Source of the DNA: a bacterium
GTDB taxonomy: Bacteria > Fidelibacterota > UBA2242
Direction: 5' to 3'
Length of the DNA stretch: 9,502 bases
Assembly (NCBI GenBank): GCA_018895675.1
Contig: JAHIOG010000521.1
Span: 1-9,502 of the forward strand
Shown: in pieces, positions 5,485-9,502 of the stretch
Layout: each line of letters opens with the position of its first letter
Numbering within the stretch: position 1 is the first letter of the stretch
Notes under the pieces: generated by a model
What the model saw: the letters and a program-made list of their open reading frames with translations, nothing else
Database searches by the model: none
Told to the model about the DNA's origin: nothing
Position numbers and translations under genes: made by a program

Positions 5485-6701
5485 TTCATTTGAACGATTA
5501 CCGGGAAATTGTGGGCGACAAGACCATAAGCAATATATATAAAAAAGCGAGAGGGCTTTATGGCAAGAGTATGATTCATCTTAATTCAACATATATGGGT
5601 GGCGGTGTTGCTGAAATTTTGAATAGCCTTATTCCGCTATTTAATGAGATTGGGATTGATGCCGGCTGGAGGATAATACGTGGTAATCCTGACCTTTTTA
5701 ATATCACAAAAAAATTCCACAATGCTCTGCAGGGGGATAAAATTAACCTTAGCGAAATTAAAAAGAAGTTATATGTCCAAACCAGTGAAGATTTCTCTGT
5801 CTATACACATTTGGATCATGATTGTGTTATTATACATGATCCGCAGCCTCTCCCACTTATTAATTTTTACAGAAAAAAACAACCATGGATATGGCGGTGT
5901 CATATAGATATTTCGCATCCAAATAAACAATTGTGGGAATTTCTAAAGGGATTCATTTTAAATTATGATCTTGCAATTTTTTCAAGCGAGGAATATAAAA
6001 AAGATGATATTTACCTGGATCAAAAAATAATTCATCCGGTTATCGATCCATTATCTCCCAAAAACATGGAACTGAGTGAAAAAGTCATCTCAAAATACCT
6101 TAAAAAGTTCGGTGTTCCAACGGATAAGCCGCTTCTAACGCAAATATCGAGATTTGATAAGTGGAAAGACCCTGAGGGAGTATTGGAAGTCTTTAAGTTG
6201 GTAAAAAGAGAGGTTGACTGTAGACTGGTTCTTTGCGGCAGCATGGCGACTGACGATCCTGAAGGAGTAAAGATATTCAAACAAGTAGAAAAAAAAGCAA
6301 ATGATTTGATGGCAAAAGGTGAGGTTATTCTGATAACTTCTGAAAATAATATTCTGGTAAATGCACTGCAAAGGAGATCGGATGTAATAATTCAGAAGTC
6401 AATAAGGGAAGGATTTGGTCTTGTTATTTCTGAAGCGCTCTGGAAAGAAAGACCGGTAGTGGCGTCAAATGTTGGTGGCATACCTTTGCAAATTATTGAT
6501 GGAGTAAATGGTCTTTTGGTTGACCCTTTTGATAATGAAGGATTTGCAGATAGAATTGTAGAGATTATAAAACGTCCCAATTTAGGGAAGGAACTTGGCG
6601 AAAAAGGTAAGGAGAGCGTTAGAAAGAAATTTCTTGTGACAAGGCTTTTATCCGATTACCTTGATTTAATGAGAGACATGTTTTGTGATCGGAAGAACTG
6701 A
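5481..6701 (+). CDS. treT: TreT-like trehalose glycosyltransferring synthase (GT4, GT-B fold)
   Basis: The 406-aa protein carries the hallmarks of trehalose synthase TreT: NSTYMGGGVAEILNSLIPLF (35-54), GWRIIRGNPDLFNITKKFHN (62-81) with ALQG, IIHDPQPLPL (117-126), WRCHIDISHPN (138-148), the GT4 nucleotide-sugar segment QISRFDKWKDPEGV (221-234), and the acidic signature EGFGLVISEALW (310-321). TreT reversibly forms trehalose from NDP-glucose and glucose. The ATG overlaps the upstream stop codon (ATGA, 5481-5484), so translation is coupled to the fused OtsA-OtsB gene. It shares that gene's AT-rich composition. It may give a second, reversible route to trehalose, or may act as a partner of the fused enzyme. 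Another sugar-transferring GT4 specificity cannot be excluded by reading alone. Confidence 0.85.
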   Translation: MIHLNDYREIVGDKTISNIYKKARGLYGKSMIHLNSTYMGGGVAEILNSLIPLFNEIGIDAGWRIIRGNPDLFNITKKFHNALQGDKINLSEIKKKLYVQTSEDFSVYTHLDHDCVIIHDPQPLPLINFYRKKQPWIWRCHIDISHPNKQLWEFLKGFILNYDLAIFSSEEYKKDDIYLDQKIIHPVIDPLSPKNMELSEKVISKYLKKFGVPTDKPLLTQISRFDKWKDPEGVLEVFKLVKREVDCRLVLCGSMATDDPEGVKIFKQVEKKANDLMAKGEVILITSENNILVNALQRRSDVIIQKSIREGFGLVISEALWKERPVVASNVGGIPLQIIDGVNGLLVDPFDNEGFADRIVEIIKRPNLGKELGEKGKESVRKKFLVTRLLSDYLDLMRDMFCDRKN

Positions 6702-6883
6702 GAAATTTTATTGTAATTTTTAAAACTAAAAAGCGAAGAATTGTAGCTATACAATGCAAAAGATATTGAATTAATTCGTAGATTAAAAGTAAGTCTACAT
6801 ATTTAACAGTTTGGTGTAAGGTATATTTCAAAAGACTGTCGAAATGATAATGTAAAAGTTAATGCAATAGTATCTGACATTGA
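6702..6883. other. AT-rich spacer after the trehalose operon
   Basis: No gene was found. Two small dyads are present: ATTGTA-GCTA-TACAAT (6740-6755, 6-bp stem) and GTAGA/TCTAC (6778-6782 and 6794-6798). Neither has a T-tract directly after it, so no convincing terminator closes the trehalose operon here. A 30-odd-codon open stretch just before 6884 has no start and no recognisable similarity. Confidence 0.5.
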
Positions 6884-6949
6884 AAAAAAGCCGATGACAC
6901 CAATGAATTGAGTAATAAAGTCAGCGTCGGATAATACCGGATTTAAAGT
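6884..6949 (+). pseudogene. Second copy of the 3' end of the TPM gene
   Basis: Bases 6884-6913 are identical to 2927-2956 in the second TPM gene. Identity continues at 13 of 21 positions to a TAA stop in the same frame (43/51 in all; 7 of the 8 changes are transitions) and at about 9 of 15 positions beyond it. The encoded tail reads KKADDTNELSNKVSVG against KKADDTNELSDEVSTR in the complete gene. A TGA directly before 6884 closes the frame, so this copy is only a tail and not a gene. It forms a direct repeat flanking the trehalose operon. Confidence 0.85.
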
Positions 6950-6993
6950 GACCAAAAATTAAATTTATCCTTTTGATTTATTGGTGTATATTT

Positions 6994-7020
6994 ACCACCA
7001 GGTGGTGAATAATCCACCAC
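6994..7020. repeat. GGTGG/CCACC palindrome set
   Basis: ACCACC-A-GGTGGT (6994-7006) is a 13-nt perfect inverted repeat. CCACCAC at 7014-7020 can pair with the same GGTGGT, giving two mutually exclusive small hairpins. There is no T-tract and no obvious partner gene except the decayed sequence that follows. Confidence 0.4.
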
Positions 7021-7061
7021 TCACTAGAAAATATGATGAAATTTATTCCGAGAAATATTGA

Positions 7062-7160
7062 GATCAATTTGTTAATGGAGTTGTTCTTTATCTTGGTGAA
7101 AATGTAATTCCCTTTGGTAAAAAATATTTTGCATTACCAATTAACGCTCTGTGGAAATAA
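7062..7160 (+). pseudogene. Remnant of a PRC-barrel domain gene
   Basis: A 32-codon open stretch ends at TAA (7158-7160). It reads DQFVNGVVLYLGENVIPFGK followed by KYFALPINALWK. This resembles the second half of a PRC-barrel domain, where NG-x-V-x-Y-x-V-L-x-x-G, G-x-G-x-K-x-FAVPW and AL occur in that order. A TGA at 7059-7061 closes the frame upstream and no start codon with a ribosome site is present, so it is a fragment. Upstream bases in other frames give no clear continuation. The family call rests on pattern reading of a short peptide. Confidence 0.45.
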
Positions 7161-7248
7161 ATTTAGGAATGTCAAAAAAATGATGTTGAGAATGAATTAA
7201 TTAACGATATCGGTGTTCAATGATGAAAATTAAACATAAAATAATATG

Positions 7249-7254
7249 AGGAGG
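7249..7254 (+). promoter_or_regulatory. Strong Shine-Dalgarno site of the peptidase gene
   Basis: AGGAGG lies 4 bases before the ATG at 7259 and fixes this start. No well-spaced -35/-10 pair was found in the 100 bases upstream. Confidence 0.8.
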
Positions 7255-7258
7255 AGTC

Positions 7259-9310
7259 ATGAGAATAAGAGCAATTCGAACGCTATGTATTGTATTAATG
7301 TTGGGCTTGTTTATGATGTTTTTCGTATCACAATGCGGGAAAAAACAGCCTGAGAGCGTTACTATGAAGCAGGCGTTTATCAAAACAGTTATCAATGATA
7401 TGGTCGCCAAATTTGGTAAGGAACATGCCAGACGCATTGAAACCGGAGTCAAACAGGTGGAAAAACTCTGGTGTGATGCCGATGGGAATGACGAAGCATT
7501 CAGAGATTTCTGTACGAACAATTTTATCGTCGATAAAAATGATCTGGATAAGGCATTTGAACGGTTGGAGGTATCATTTGAAACGTTGTTTGGAACATTA
7601 TTGGAGCAGGAACGCCAGTTCCAATGGAATCTGCAGGTGGATACCGGTCCGATATTACCTGTCGATTATCTGCTGGCAAATTTCAGCCTGAATTCTCATG
7701 TAGAGGAAGACCTCTATAAAACCAAAATCGCCTTTTTCGTGCTGTTGAATTTTGAAATTAAATCCCTGGAAGATGCCCTGAAGCAGGGCGACAAATGGTC
7801 CCGTCAAAAATGGGCGGAAGTGCGCCTGGCGCAGCAATTTACATCACGCGTACCGTCGGATGTTTCCCAGCAGAAATATGAAACCTATGTCACGGCGGAT
7901 AACTATATCAGCAATTACAACATTTATATGCATAATCTGCTGAACGAAAATGACGAGCGATTGTTTCCCGAAGGCTTGAAGCTGATTACTCATTGGGGTT
8001 TGCGGGACGAACTCAAAGCCCAATATGCCGAAGCCGATGGTTTTCCGCGACAGAAAATGATTTATGACGTCATGCAAAAGATCATCTTTCAGGAAATTCC
8101 ACAAGTTGTAATCGATAATCCCGATGTGGATTGGAAAGTATCGACTAATGAAGTCAGCGGTAAAAGCAGTGATAATTCACGGGAAGGGGATACCCGCTAT
8201 CAAATGCTGTTGTCCGTTTTTCACGCTGAGAAAGCCACTGATCCTTATTACCCGCTCTACCCCAGCAAAATCGACCGGCGTTTTCAGAGGGACCGGGAAA
8301 TTCCCGAAAAAACGGTTGAGAAATTATTTGAGGATTTATTGACTTCCAAAGAATTCAAGCGAACCGGTCAGCTAATTCAAAAACGTCTGGGGCGGGATCT
8401 CGAATCCTTTGATATCTGGTATAAAGGATTCAAACCGGCATCGCAGTACAGTGAAAGCAAGCTGGACAAGATCGTTGCCGCAAAATATCCGTCTGTGGAA
8501 GACTTTGAGCGGGATATTCCGAATATCCTGATGAAACTGGGATTCGATCAGGAAACAGCCGAATTTCTTTCATTAAAAATCGAGGTCGATCCTTCCCGGG
8601 GCGCTGGGCATGCCATGGGAGCAGGGCGCCGTTCGGACAATGCGCATTTGAGGACCAGGGTGCCGAAAGACGGTATGAATTATAAAGGTTTTAATATTGC
8701 CATACACGAGTTGGGGCATAATGTTGAACAGGTTTTTTCATTAAACAAGATCGATCATACGCTATTGGAAGGAGTGCCGAATACGGCGTTTACGGAAGCG
8801 TTTGCCTTTTTATTCCAGAAAAGAGACCTGGAGATTCTGGGATTACATACTGACGATCCGAATGCGGAACACCTGGACGCTCTGAATCAGATCTGGTCCA
8901 CCGGGGAAATTGCCGGTGTTTCGCTGGTGGATATGAAAGTCTGGCGCTGGATGTACGATAATCCCGAAGCCACGGCGGCGGAATTACGGGAGGCGGTGAT
9001 TCAGATTGCCCGGGAAGTCTGGAGCCGGTATTTTTATCCGGTTCTCGGACATAAAGATGCGCCCATCCTGGCGATCTATTCCCATATGATCGACGGCGGC
9101 TTGTATCTGCCCGATTATCCGATCGGTCATATCATTCAGCTCCAGATTGAGGAATTTATCAAGGATAAGAATCTTGCGGTAGAGATGGAGCGTATGTGTG
9201 TTCAAGGGTCGATTACTCCCAATCTCTGGATCCAACAGGCAGTGGGTGAAAATATTTCTATTAAACCGACAATAAAGGCAGCGGAAAAAGCTTTGAAAGC
9301 TTTGTCTTGA
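7259..9310 (+). CDS. Exported zinc metallopeptidase, M2/M3-like gluzincin (probable lipoprotein)
   Basis: The 683-aa protein has a basic start, a hydrophobic helix (about 8-23) and Cys26 in FVSQCGKK. This looks like a lipoprotein signal, although Gln just before the Cys is unusual. The body is mostly helical. The catalytic region is FNIAIHELGHNVEQVFS: His483 and His487 would bind zinc, with Glu484 as the general base. NTAFTEAFAFLF follows, whose Glu513, 26 residues after the second His, is the likely third ligand, as in peptidases M2 and M3. Before the HELGH, GAGHAMGAGRRSDNAHLRTR resembles the block preceding the active site in M3 enzymes. YLPDYPIGHIIQLQIEEF (617-634) recalls the C-terminal substrate-side helix. 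It should cleave peptides in the periplasm or at the outer membrane; the exact substrate is unknown. Base composition is higher in GC than the trehalose genes. It appears monocistronic and ends at a terminator. Confidence 0.8.
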   Translation: MRIRAIRTLCIVLMLGLFMMFFVSQCGKKQPESVTMKQAFIKTVINDMVAKFGKEHARRIETGVKQVEKLWCDADGNDEAFRDFCTNNFIVDKNDLDKAFERLEVSFETLFGTLLEQERQFQWNLQVDTGPILPVDYLLANFSLNSHVEEDLYKTKIAFFVLLNFEIKSLEDALKQGDKWSRQKWAEVRLAQQFTSRVPSDVSQQKYETYVTADNYISNYNIYMHNLLNENDERLFPEGLKLITHWGLRDELKAQYAEADGFPRQKMIYDVMQKIIFQEIPQVVIDNPDVDWKVSTNEVSGKSSDNSREGDTRYQMLLSVFHAEKATDPYYPLYPSKIDRRFQRDREIPEKTVEKLFEDLLTSKEFKRTGQLIQKRLGRDLESFDIWYKGFKPASQYSESKLDKIVAAKYPSVEDFERDIPNILMKLGFDQETAEFLSLKIEVDPSRGAGHAMGAGRRSDNAHLRTRVPKDGMNYKGFNIAIHELGHNVEQVFSLNKIDHTLLEGVPNTAFTEAFAFLFQKRDLEILGLHTDDPNAEHLDALNQIWSTGEIAGVSLVDMKVWRWMYDNPEATAAELREAVIQIAREVWSRYFYPVLGHKDAPILAIYSHMIDGGLYLPDYPIGHIIQLQIEEFIKDKNLAVEMERMCVQGSITPNLWIQQAVGENISIKPTIKAAEKALKALS

Positions 9311-9332
9311 TAGTGTTTTGAAATATTTACTG

Positions 9333-9362
9333 AAAGCCCGCCCTCTTCAGAGCGGGCTTTTT
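9333..9362 (+). terminator. Rho-independent terminator of the peptidase gene
   Basis: AAAGCCCGC (9333-9341) pairs perfectly with GCGGGCTTT (9352-9360) across a 10-nt loop and runs into TTTTT (9358-9362). It begins 23 bases after the stop codon. Confidence 0.92.
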
Positions 9363-9384
9363 CTTTCAGGTGTCTGAAAAATCA

Positions 9385-9412
9385 TTGATCATAGATTTTC
9401 ACGGTATATATA
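9385..9412 (+). promoter_or_regulatory. Possible promoter for a gene beyond the right edge
   Basis: TTGATC (9385-9390) and TATATA (9407-9412) are separated by 16 bp, just after the terminator. Each hexamer matches the consensus at 4 of 6 positions. The region is AT-rich, so this is weak evidence. A palindrome AATGATCATT lies further on at 9465-9474. No coding sequence is visible before the window ends. Confidence 0.2.
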
Positions 9413-9502
9413 GTTCCTTACTAGTCATTTTCTTGTTTTTTTTGTAAAAGTTTTTTGCATGATAAATGATCATTATTCAAATCAGATCAGATACTTGATA
9501 CT

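Noticed and set aside
4984..5579. Minus-strand open frames inside the trehalose genes
   Set aside because: They overlap genes with complete catalytic motifs on the plus strand and show no recognisable family features.
2957..6883. Classical insertion sequence or integrative element carrying the trehalose genes
   Set aside because: No transposase, integrase or terminal inverted repeats were found between the duplicated TPM tails; only the duplication and composition support transfer.
7216..7245. Promoter TTCAAT/AATAAT for the peptidase
   Set aside because: Transcription would start on or inside the ribosome site, leaving no usable leader.

Overview
The window looks like a bacterial chromosome segment. 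It carries three intact plus-strand gene groups, separated by AT-rich and repetitive spacers. The LemA plus two TPM-domain genes, an exported M2/M3-like peptidase with a lipoprotein-like leader, strong Shine-Dalgarno sites and the low-complexity spacer DNA (8-bp ACTCC-type minisatellite, ATTGGAAATTGG-type filler) suggest a Gram-negative of the FCB group or a related candidate phylum. That placement is inference and weak. No rRNA, tRNA, CRISPR array, integrase or transposase was seen.

Layout. (1) 3-122 is the tail of an unidentified gene. (2) 264-2977 holds lemA, an exported TPM (YgcG-like) gene with a glycine-rich tail, and a second cytosolic-looking TPM gene. The 898-bp gap between the two TPM genes is almost completely filled by a composite tandem repeat (1631-2503): four arrays of an 8-bp unit inside a higher-order repeat of about 216-252 bp. 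(3) 2978-3297 is AT-rich spacer. (4) 3298-6701 is a two-gene trehalose operon: a fused trehalose-6-phosphate synthase/phosphatase (TTG start), overlapped by 4 bp by a TreT-like trehalose glycosyltransferase. (5) 6702-7258 holds gene debris: a second copy of the 3' end of the second TPM gene, then a fragment resembling a PRC-barrel domain. (6) 7259-9310 encodes a 683-aa HELGH zinc peptidase, followed by a clear intrinsic terminator.

Two structural signals stand out. First, the repeat block and the spacer after it contain 22-bp modules, each made of two abutting 11-nt hairpins (4-bp stem, 3-nt loop; purine loop first, then pyrimidine loop). Most are flanked by 7-bp exact or near-exact direct repeats. 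Because the host DNA is itself repeated, matching empty sites can be read in sister repeat units, so these modules look like tiny insertions with 7-bp target duplications. I do not know a described element of this kind.

Second, the trehalose operon lies between two copies of the 3' end of the TPM gene (30 bp identical, then 43/51 to the stop codon). It is also visibly more AT-rich than the lemA/TPM and peptidase genes. This suggests that the trehalose cluster was placed next to the TPM gene by an event that duplicated or regenerated the gene's tail. No enzyme for such an event is encoded here.
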